From: Burkholderia sp. MS389
Lineage (GTDB): Bacteria; Pseudomonadota; Gammaproteobacteria; Burkholderiales; Burkholderiaceae
Length of the DNA: 64,000 nucleotides
Assembly: GCF_016899425.1 (NCBI RefSeq)
Contig: NZ_CP045994.1
Span: 2,728,001-2,792,000 of the forward strand
Direction: 5' to 3'
Part shown: positions 56,351 through 64,000 of the stretch, piece by piece
Numbering within the stretch: the stretch's first letter is position 1
How the letters are laid out: each line of letters starts with the position of its first letter
Made by a program: the position numbers and the translations under genes
Notes under the pieces: model-generated
Told to the model about the DNA's origin: nothing
Database searches by the model: none
Seen by the model: the letters and a program-made list of their open reading frames with translations, nothing else

Positions 56351-57013
56351 TCAGGACGCGGCCTTGACGGCCTTCTCGGCCTTCGGCGCGCGGCGCTCGG
56401 CCCATTCGACGATCGGCCGCCACTGTTCGAGATCCTTCTCGACGCGGCTTTTCGCGACATCCCACAGCGTCAGGCCGTGCGCGGCGATCTGCACGTAGTT
56501 CTGCGTGTCGCGCACGTAGCCGAGCACCGGCAGGCCGAGCCCTTCGACGAACCGGTGCAGCTGGTCGGACGAGCGCGTGCGCGCGTCGACCCGCATCCCG
56601 ACGATCCCGACCTCGACGCTGCCCTTGCGCACGGCCTTCTCGCCGGCAAGGCGTTCCAGAAACTGCTGGGTCGCGAGAATATCGAACATCGACGGCTGCA
56701 GCGGCACGATCACCTTGTCGGCCAGTTGCAGCGCGACGTTGAGCCGCGTGCCGTGCAGGCCGGCCGGCGTATCGATCACCGCGTATTCGAGGCCGCGCGG
56801 CGGCTTCGACGGCGCCTCCGGATCGAGCGCCCACGCCTCGATCGCCGGCAAGCCGGCCGGCCGCAGGTCGAGCCACGCATGCGCGGACTGCTGCCGGTCC
56901 AGGTCGGCCAGCGCGACCCATGCGCCCTGCGCCGCGAAATAGCCGGCTAGATTGGTGGACAGCGTGCTCTTGCCCACGCCGCCCTTCGGATTCGCCACCA
57001 CGATGACCGTCAT
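56351..57013 (-). CDS. Orphan ParA/MinD-family ATPase
   Basis: A 220-residue deviant-Walker ATPase: ANPKGGVGKST at about residues 7-17, ADLDRQQSAHAWL and VIDTPAGLHG. It has no N-terminal DNA-binding extension, like the small ParA or ParC-like ATPases that position protein cargo. No parB, parS-like repeat or other partner is visible nearby, so its cargo is unknown. GGGG lies five bases before the ATG at 57013. Confidence 0.85.
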   Translation of the reverse strand: MTVIVVANPKGGVGKSTLSTNLAGYFAAQGAWVALADLDRQQSAHAWLDLRPAGLPAIEAWALDPEAPSKPPRGLEYAVIDTPAGLHGTRLNVALQLADKVIVPLQPSMFDILATQQFLERLAGEKAVRKGSVEVGIVGMRVDARTRSSDQLHRFVEGLGLPVLGYVRDTQNYVQIAAHGLTLWDVAKSRVEKDLEQWRPIVEWAERRAPKAEKAVKAAS

Positions 57014-57159
57014 GAATTCCCCCGAAAAAGCCGCGCGGCGCCGGCCGCATGGCAGGCGCCGCTCGATTGCGGATACAGGGAGCGATGATATCGGCAAACG
57101 GGGGGTCACCGGAACCGGTCGCACCGAACCTGTGCCCCTTTCGTCTGCTTTCCTTCACG

Positions 57160-57573
57160 TCACGCGCGCTGGACCGCGGCCTCCCGCGCGCCGAGCGCGA
57201 ACGCGCCGCCGCCCAGCAGGGCCTGCACGGCCAGCGTGACGGCCCAGAACGCCGGATATTCCCAGCCGCCGTGCGGCGACGAGAAGCCCCAGCCGTTCGG
57301 CAGATGCGCGGCGACCGCGCCGAGCATGAACGGCAGCAGCACCAGCGCGGCGATGCGCACGCGGAACCCCGCGAGCAGCGCGAGGCCGCCCGCCAGTTCG
57401 ACGAACGTGGTCAGGTACGCGAGCCAGCCCGGCAGGCCGATCGACGTGAAAAACTGCGCGGTGCCCGGCAGCGTGAAGACGAATACTTTCTGTGCGACGT
57501 GCGCGAGGTACAGCACGCCGAGGGCGACGCGCAGCAGCGTCGCGGCGAAATCGTTCAGGCGATTGGCGTTCAT
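57160..57573 (-). CDS. DoxX-family membrane protein
   Basis: A 137-residue inner-membrane protein with four hydrophobic helices. The DoxX motif is visible in LRVALGVLYLAHVAQKVFVF, then LPGWLAYLTTFVELAGGLALLAGF and PFMLGAVAAH. Members are linked to redox and thiol stress in some bacteria, but the activity is not established. AGGA lies before the ATG at 57573. It is monocistronic as far as can be seen. Confidence 0.87.
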   Translation of the reverse strand: MNANRLNDFAATLLRVALGVLYLAHVAQKVFVFTLPGTAQFFTSIGLPGWLAYLTTFVELAGGLALLAGFRVRIAALVLLPFMLGAVAAHLPNGWGFSSPHGGWEYPAFWAVTLAVQALLGGGAFALGAREAAVQRA

Positions 57574-57724
57574 GACGGATTCCTGAGTGAGTGGATGGAA
57601 TGGATCGCACTCTATTCGAATCCATTCAGCCGATAAACGCGCCATCCCGCTTAAATTACCTCCATTCAGGAATGAATCGACGCAAAAAAAGGGCATGACC
57701 GATCATGCCCCGCGTCCTTCCTGC

Positions 57725-57862
57725 TCAGTAACCGCTCTTGCCTTGCGTGGCGTCACCGCCGGACTGGCCGCCGCCCGGCGCATACGAATCGCAGGCATGC
57801 GCGGCCGCGGCCGCGCCCAGCAGCGCCGCGAGCAGGACGCTCCACCACCATCGAGCCCTCAT
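57725..57862 (-). CDS. Small secreted peptide (45 residues)
   Basis: A 45-residue product with a clear export signal (RARWWWSVLLAALLGAAAAAHA) and a mature part of only about 23 residues, Gly/Ser/Gln-rich with one cysteine right after the cleavage site (CDSYAPGGGQ). The AHAC junction is a poor lipobox, so either lipoprotein or signal-peptidase I processing is possible. AGGAGG lies seven bases before the ATG, which makes expression likely. It is 82 bp downstream of cobQ on the same strand. No function is recognised. Confidence 0.65.
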   Translation of the reverse strand: MRARWWWSVLLAALLGAAAAAHACDSYAPGGGQSGGDATQGKSGY

Positions 57863-57944
57863 CGTCGCCCTCCTTCGGGCGGACCTCCGCCCTCCTCTGT
57901 TGTACGCGATCGCGCGGAAAAAGCGAGAGTCGACCGGCGCGGTT

Positions 57945-59447
<1,503 letters not shown>

Positions 59448-59521
59448 CGTGTGAAAGGTGTCGCGAAGCAAAGGCGGCATTATCGCCCGCGCCGGGTCGC
59501 CCGCGCCGTTACAATCACGCG

Positions 59522-60076
59522 ATGATTCCGCACGACCTCACCTTCGTCCTCGGCGGCGCGCGCTCGGGCAAGAGCGCGCATGCCGAGCGGCTCGCCGCCG
59601 ATAGCGGCCGCCCCGTCACCTACATCGCGACCGCGACCGCCGCCGATCCCGAATTCGCGCAGCGCATCGCGCATCACCGCGCGCGCCGGCCGGCCGACTG
59701 GGGGTTCGCCGACGCGAGCGTCGATCTCGCCGGCACGCTCGCGCGGCTCGACGATCCGCACGCGTGCCTGCTCGTCGACTGCCTGACGCTGTGGCTCACG
59801 AACCTGCTGTGCCCCGCCGACGGCGCACCGCTCGACGACGCGCAGTACGCGGCCCAGGTCGAGCGGCTCGAGCACGCGCTGCGCGGCGCGCACGCGAAGG
59901 TGATCGTCGTCAGCAACGAGATCGGGCTCGGCGTCGTGCCGCTCGGGTCGGTCACGCGCCGCTACGTCGACGAGCTCGGCCGCCTGAACCAGCGCGTCGC
60001 CGCGCTCGCGACGCGCGTCACGCTGCTGGTTGCCGGGCTGCCGCTCGACCTCAAGGCGGGCGCGCCGTCATGCTGA
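59522..60076 (+). CDS. cobU: Adenosylcobinamide kinase / adenosylcobinamide-phosphate guanylyltransferase
   Basis: Bifunctional enzyme of the nucleotide-loop pathway, 184 residues. The P-loop GGARSGKS is at residues 11-18; the guanylylated-histidine region [15 protein letters not shown] and [12 protein letters not shown] and [11 protein letters not shown] follow. A TACAAT -10-like hexamer (59510-59515) ends six bases before the ATG with no Shine-Dalgarno, so the mRNA might be leaderless. The stop overlaps the cbiB start by seven bases. Confidence 0.94.
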   Translation: MIPHDLTFVLGGARSGKSAHAERLAADSGRPVTYIATATAADPEFAQRIAHHRARRPADWGFADASVDLAGTLARLDDPHACLLVDCLTLWLTNLLCPADGAPLDDAQYAAQVERLEHALRGAHAKVIVVSNEIGLGVVPLGSVTRRYVDELGRLNQRVAALATRVTLLVAGLPLDLKAGAPSC

Positions 60077-61014
60077 TGCTGTCGCTGCCCGTCGTCGCGA
60101 TGCTGGCGGTCGCGGCCGCGATCGTCGACCGCGCCATCGGCGAGCCGGCCGGCTGGCATCCGCTCGTCGCGTTCGGCCGCGTCGCCGCGCGCATCGAAGC
60201 CGCGCTGAACACGGGCCGGCGCGGCCGCGTAGTCGGCGTCGCCGCGTGGCTCGCGGCGGTCGTGCCGCCGGTGGCCGTCGCGGCATGGCTCGTCGCCGTG
60301 CTGCCCTGGCCGTTCGCGGCGGCGCTGCACGTCGCGCTGCTGTGGTTCGCGCTCGGCGCGAAGAGCCTCGCCGACCACGTCGCGCCGATCGCCGCCGCGC
60401 TGCTGCGGCACGACCTCGACGCGGCGCGCACGCTGACCGCGCGCATCGTGTCGCGGGACACGAGCAACGCGGACGAAGGTGCGCTGTCGCGCGCGGCCGT
60501 CGAATCGGCGCTCGAAAACGGCAACGACGCGATCTTCGGCGCGCTCTTCTGGTTCGTCGTCGCGGGCGGCCCCGGCGCGTTGCTGTTCCGGCTCGCGAAC
60601 ACGCTCGACGCGATGTGGGGCTACCGCACGCCGCGCTTCCTGACCTTCGGCTGGGCCGCCGCGCGCCTCGACGATGCGCTGAACTGGATTCCCGCGCGCC
60701 TCACCGCCGCGAGCTACGCGCTGCTCGGCGACACGGCCGCCGCGTGGCGCTGCTGGCGCACGCAGGCGCGCCACTGGGACAGCCCGAACGCGGGCCCCGT
60801 GATGGCCGCGGGCGCCGGCAGCCTGAACGTGCAGCTCGGCGGCCCGGCCGTCTATCACGGCGAGATCGAGGATCGGCCGGCGCTCGGCACCGGCGCCACG
60901 GCCACCGCCCTTCACATCGTCGCCGCGCTGTCGCTCGTCACGCGCACGCTCGCGCTGTGGCTCGCGCTGCTGGTCGCGAGCGGCGCACTCGTCATGGCCT
61001 CCCATCATGTCTGA
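60070..61014 (+). CDS. cbiB: Adenosylcobinamide-phosphate synthase
   Basis: Inner-membrane enzyme joining adenosylcobyric acid with aminopropanol phosphate; 314 residues with several membrane helices (for example VAAWLAAVVPPVAVAAWLVA). Family motifs AAIVDRAIGEPAGWHPLVAFG, SRDTSNADEGALSRAAVES and ANTLDAMWGYRTPRF are present. Also called cobD. The ATG at 60070 lies within the end of cobU, and its stop overlaps the cobC start, so these genes are translationally coupled. Confidence 0.94.
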   Translation: MLMLSLPVVAMLAVAAAIVDRAIGEPAGWHPLVAFGRVAARIEAALNTGRRGRVVGVAAWLAAVVPPVAVAAWLVAVLPWPFAAALHVALLWFALGAKSLADHVAPIAAALLRHDLDAARTLTARIVSRDTSNADEGALSRAAVESALENGNDAIFGALFWFVVAGGPGALLFRLANTLDAMWGYRTPRFLTFGWAAARLDDALNWIPARLTAASYALLGDTAAAWRCWRTQARHWDSPNAGPVMAAGAGSLNVQLGGPAVYHGEIEDRPALGTGATATALHIVAALSLVTRTLALWLALLVASGALVMASHHV

Positions 61015-62026
61015 TTCATCCATCGCGCACGGCGGCAACCTGCACGAAGCCGCCCGCCGCCACGGCATTCCGTACGACGCGTGGCTCGACCTGTCGACCG
61101 GCATCAATCCGGTCGGCTACCCGGTTCCGCCCGTGCCGGCCGACGCGTGGCGCCGGCTGCCCGACGACGGCGACGGCCTCGCGGCCTGCGCCGCGCGGTA
61201 CTACCACGCGCCCGACGCCGCGCACGTGCTACCGGTTGCCGGCAGCCAGGCCGCGATCCGCGCGTTGCCGGCGTTGCTGTCGGCCGGCGACGCAGGCGTC
61301 GCGGCGCTCGCGTACGGCGAATACGCGCCCGCGTTCGCGCGCCACGGCCATCGCGTCGTCGCGCTCGACATCCGCGCGGATACGCTGCCCGCGACGCTGC
61401 GCCACGTCATCGTCGGGAATCCGAATAATCCGACCGCCGAATTCGTGCCGACCGCGCGCTTGCTCGGCTGGCACGCGCAACTGGCGGCACGCGGCGGCGC
61501 GTTGATCGTCGACGAAGCGTTCGCCGATACGGGCGCGACGCCATCGCTCGCGCCGCAGGTCGATCGTCCAGGGCTCGTCGTGCTGCGCTCGGTCGGCAAG
61601 TTCTTCGGGCTGGCCGGGATCCGCGCGGGCTTCGTGCTCGCGAATCCCTTGCTGATCGCCGCGCTGCGCGACGTGCTCGGCGCGTGGACCGTCAGCGGCC
61701 CCGCACGCCATGCGGTCGCCGCGGCATTCGCCGACCGCGCATGGCAGGCCGCCGCGCGCGAGCGGCTCGGGGCCGACGGCGAACGACTGGCCGCGTTGCT
61801 GCGCGCGCACGGCTTCGCGGTGCGCGCGACGCCGCTGTTCAGCTGGACCGACGATCCGCGCGCCGCGGCGCTGCATGCGGCGCTCGCGGCGCGCGGGATC
61901 TGGACGCGGTACTTCCCGACGCCGTCGAGCGTGCGCATCGGCCTGCCGGGCAGCGAAGCCGAATGGCGGCGCCTCGGCGATGCGCTCGCACATTGCGCAC
62001 CGCTGCTGCAGCGGGCCTCCGCATGA
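61007..62026 (+). CDS. cobC: L-threonine-O-3-phosphate decarboxylase
   Basis: PLP enzyme making aminopropanol phosphate for the nucleotide loop; 339 residues. It has the aminotransferase class I/II fold of CobC/CobD decarboxylases: HGGNLHEAARRHG, LSTGINPVGYP, VGNPNNPTAEF, the aspartate in IVDEAFADTG and the PLP lysine in RSVGKFFGLAGIRAGF. The start overlaps the cbiB stop and the stop overlaps the btuF-like start (ATGA). Named cobC after the Pseudomonas denitrificans scheme; a phosphatase also called CobC lies downstream. Confidence 0.92.
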   Translation: MSDSSIAHGGNLHEAARRHGIPYDAWLDLSTGINPVGYPVPPVPADAWRRLPDDGDGLAACAARYYHAPDAAHVLPVAGSQAAIRALPALLSAGDAGVAALAYGEYAPAFARHGHRVVALDIRADTLPATLRHVIVGNPNNPTAEFVPTARLLGWHAQLAARGGALIVDEAFADTGATPSLAPQVDRPGLVVLRSVGKFFGLAGIRAGFVLANPLLIAALRDVLGAWTVSGPARHAVAAAFADRAWQAAARERLGADGERLAALLRAHGFAVRATPLFSWTDDPRAAALHAALAARGIWTRYFPTPSSVRIGLPGSEAEWRRLGDALAHCAPLLQRASA

Positions 62027-62940
62027 GTTCACGCGTGTTCCGTCGGCTGACGCCAGCCGCGCTGCTGGTCGCGCTCGCTCACGCGCCGCTCGTCCACGCC
62101 AACGTCACGACCCGCGACGACGCCGGCAATACGGTCACGCTGCCCGCGCCCGCGCAGCGCGTGATCAGCCTCGCGCCGCACGCGACCGAGCTCGTCTACG
62201 CGGCCGGCGGCGGTGCGAAGCTCGTCGGCACCGTCACGTACAGCGACTATCCGGCCGCCGCGCAAGCGGTGCCGCGCGTCGGCGACAACAAGGCGCTCGA
62301 TCTCGAACGCATCGCCGCGCTGAAGCCCGACCTGATCGTCGTCTGGCGGCACGGCAACGCCGAGCGGCAGACCGACGCGCTGCGCGCGCTGCACATCCCG
62401 CTGTTCTTCAGCGAACCGAAGCATCTCGACGACGTGTCGTCGTCGTTGCGCCGGCTCGGCACGCTGCTCGGCACGCAACCGGCCGCCGATGCCGCCGCGG
62501 CCGCCTTTACGCGGGACATCGCGACACTGCGCGCACGCTACGCGGCACGCCCGCCCGTCGCGATGTTCTTCCAGGTGTGGGACCGCCCGCTGACGACGCT
62601 CAACGGCACGCACCTGATCAACGAAGTATTCGAACTTTGCGGCGGCCGCAACGTGTTCGCGTCGCTCAAGCCGCTTGCGCCGACCGTGACCGACGAGGCG
62701 GTGCTCGCGGCGAATCCGGAAGCGATCGTGACGACGAGTGCCGGCGCGACCCGCTCGAACGAACCGCTGCCGAGCCTCGCGCGCTGGCGCGCGTGGCCCG
62801 CGCTGACGGCCGTGGCGCGCAACAACCTGTTCGCAATCGACGGCGATCTGCTGACGCGGCCGGCGCCGCGGATCGCGCAGGGTGCGGCCGCGCTGTGCGA
62901 GGATCTGGAGGCCGCGCGTGCGCGGCGGCCGGCGCGCTGA
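62023..62940 (+). CDS. Cobalamin/corrinoid ABC transporter binding protein (BtuF-like)
   Basis: A 305-residue periplasmic binding protein of the TroA/BtuF superfamily: signal peptide ending LVHA, then VISLAPHATELVYAAGGG, DLIVVWRHGNAERQ and a C-terminal lobe starting near AMFFQVWDRPL. The location among corrin genes supports a role in salvaging cobalamin precursors; siderophore-type ligands are possible from fold alone. No permease or ATPase partner is in the window. Coupled to cobC by ATGA. Confidence 0.87.
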   Translation: MSSRVFRRLTPAALLVALAHAPLVHANVTTRDDAGNTVTLPAPAQRVISLAPHATELVYAAGGGAKLVGTVTYSDYPAAAQAVPRVGDNKALDLERIAALKPDLIVVWRHGNAERQTDALRALHIPLFFSEPKHLDDVSSSLRRLGTLLGTQPAADAAAAAFTRDIATLRARYAARPPVAMFFQVWDRPLTTLNGTHLINEVFELCGGRNVFASLKPLAPTVTDEAVLAANPEAIVTTSAGATRSNEPLPSLARWRAWPALTAVARNNLFAIDGDLLTRPAPRIAQGAAALCEDLEAARARRPAR

Positions 62941-63044
62941 TTTCCGGCGGGTTGCGGTGCATCGTGCACCGGTGCCGGATGCGTGCGGTGCTCGAAACAG
63001 ATCGCTCCGTGCGCAGCGCAGTTCACATGCAGACGCAAGTGCGC

Positions 63045-63629
63045 CTATGCATCCCAGTGCACGACTTCCCACGTTCGCGCGGCGCCCTCCCTGCGCAGCC
63101 ACACCGCCCCGCCCGTCGGCACCGGCCGCGACAGCAACGTGTCGAGCGGCACGCGCAACACATGCGACGCGAATGCGCGGATCACGCCCGCATGCGTGAC
63201 GACCCATTGCGGTCCGTCGAACGCCGCAAGCGCATCGGCCTGCCGCGCCACCCGCGCGACGAATCGCGCGACGCTTTCTCCGCCGTGCGCGCACGCATGC
63301 ATCAGGTCGGCCGCCCACGCATCGAGCGCTGCGCGATCGATATCGTCCCAGCGCTGCATTTCCCACGCGCCGAAATCCATTTCCTGCCAGTCGTCATCGC
63401 CCAGCAGCGGTACGTCGAATGCCCGCGCGAGCCGTTCGGCAACCGACGCGCAGCGCGTCAGCGGGCTCGTCCGCACCTGTTCGGGCGACGGCGCACTTAG
63501 TTCCGCCAGATGCATGCGCACGGCCTGCGCGCCGCCATCGGCCGATTCGGCGAGCGGCACGTCGCTGCGCCCATAGCAGACGCCCGGCTCGATGCCGACG
63601 GCCGGATGACGGATCAGGACGACGTCCAT
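63045..63629 (-). CDS. cobC: Alpha-ribazole phosphatase / histidine phosphatase
   Basis: A 194-residue histidine-phosphatase-superfamily enzyme, probably removing the phosphate of alpha-ribazole 5'-phosphate in nucleotide-loop assembly. The catalytic motif is VVLIRHPAVG (usual RHG, here RHP as in several CobC proteins), with a second arginine in TSPLTRC, the glutamate in EMDFGAWE and the histidine in VVTHAGVIRAF. The start overlaps the cobS stop by 16 bp, so cobS and cobC are one unit. Confidence 0.9.
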   Translation of the reverse strand: MDVVLIRHPAVGIEPGVCYGRSDVPLAESADGGAQAVRMHLAELSAPSPEQVRTSPLTRCASVAERLARAFDVPLLGDDDWQEMDFGAWEMQRWDDIDRAALDAWAADLMHACAHGGESVARFVARVARQADALAAFDGPQWVVTHAGVIRAFASHVLRVPLDTLLSRPVPTGGAVWLRREGAARTWEVVHWDA

Positions 63630-64000
63630 CCGAGCACCACCAGATAGATCGCCAGTTCGCCCAGTTGCTGCGCGAAGCCGAGACAGTCGCCCGTATAACC
63701 GCCGATCCGCTTCACGAAATAGCGGGCCGCCCACGCGCGCACGAGCACGAGCGCCACGCAGGCGGCAACGCCCATGCGCCAGTCCGGCCAGAACAGCCAC
63801 GGCAGTCCGAACACCGCCGCGACGCACGCCGCACGTGCGTCCATTCGTTGCGCGACCGGCTTCGCCTTGCCTTCGGGCCGCACGTAGTCGAGCGTCATCA
63901 GCAGGCTCACGGCCATCGCGCGGCTCGCCGCGTGCGCGGCGATCATCGTCCATGCGGCGCGCAGCGGCAGCATCGACGCCAGCGCCTGCCATTTCAGGCC
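63614..64000 (-). CDS. cobS: Adenosylcobinamide-GDP ribazoletransferase, C-terminal part (cut by window end)
   Basis: Membrane enzyme joining adenosylcobinamide-GDP with alpha-ribazole to make cobalamin. Only the last 128 residues are in the window; the N-terminal half lies beyond base 64000. Hydrophobic helices are visible (ACVAAVFGLPWLFW, ACVALVLVRAW), with the family C-terminal GGYTGDCLGFAQQLGELAIYLVV. It precedes and overlaps the phosphatase gene. Confidence 0.92.
   Translation of the reverse strand, partial: GLKWQALASMLPLRAAWTMIAAHAASRAMAVSLLMTLDYVRPEGKAKPVAQRMDARAACVAAVFGLPWLFWPDWRMGVAACVALVLVRAWAARYFVKRIGGYTGDCLGFAQQLGELAIYLVVLGWTSS

Noticed and set aside
59448..59521. Cobalamin riboswitch before cobU or cobQ
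   Set aside because: The gap is only 74 bp, too short for the roughly 200-base element, and no B12-box-like sequence was seen.

Overview
The window is a GC-rich (roughly two-thirds G+C), densely coding stretch of a Burkholderia chromosome, most likely from the Burkholderia cepacia complex. This rests on recognising the gene set (fused HemD-HemX next to hemY and hemC, Porin_4-type porin, DUF3460-scpA-panCD, dcd beside a lysine/ornithine/arginine decarboxylase) and on codon use; no database search was made. It looks like core chromosome. I see no rRNA, tRNA, insertion sequence, prophage or CRISPR array.

Layout. 1-3.6 kb: basic amino-acid ABC importer (binding protein, two permeases, ATPase). 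3.6-7.4 kb: GNAT acetyltransferase, LysR regulator, porin with a long leader, PII protein glnB. 7.4-14.8 kb: nadE, FemAB-like acyltransferase, GH3 glycosidase lipoprotein with a divergent AraC regulator, and a GIY-YIG protein with a histone-H1-like tail. 14.9-19.6 kb: ppa, then aldehyde dehydrogenase, SDR and MFS genes. Two tandem arrays of 49-bp hairpin modules lie in this stretch, one just before the RBS of the dehydrogenase and one just before that of the transporter. 19.7-21.5 kb: an AT-rich promoter, an excisionase-like HTH protein and an alpha/beta-hydrolase-DUF4180 fusion.

21.5-28.9 kb: heme genes hemC-hemDX-hemY (minus strand), divergent from ppc. 29-31 kb: methyltransferase and divergent MmyB-type XRE regulator, with a 41-bp duplication between them. 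30.9-35.9 kb: Csu-like archaic chaperone-usher pilus, with the two-domain, tip-adhesin-like protein divergent from pilin, chaperone and usher. 36-47.4 kb: argH, HAD phosphatase, LprI-like protein coupled to an amino-acid decarboxylase, dcd, a SodC-like lipoprotein that has lost its zinc site, apbC, OmpA-like lipoprotein and metG. 47.5-53.4 kb: tamA-tamB. 53.6-57.6 kb: DUF3460, scpA, panC, panD, orphan ParA, DoxX. 57.7-64 kb: a 45-residue secreted peptide and late cobalamin genes cobQ, cobU, cbiB, cobC (decarboxylase), btuF-like, cobC (phosphatase) and cobS, the last cut by the window end.

Most of the window is housekeeping. The least explained signal is the pair of tandem hairpin arrays at 15.57-15.76 and 18.15-18.24 kb. 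Their units keep complementary arms through compensating base changes, and in both arrays the last hairpin abuts the Shine-Dalgarno sequence. They look like a shared cis-regulatory element for a small catabolic cluster that has no regulator gene beside it.
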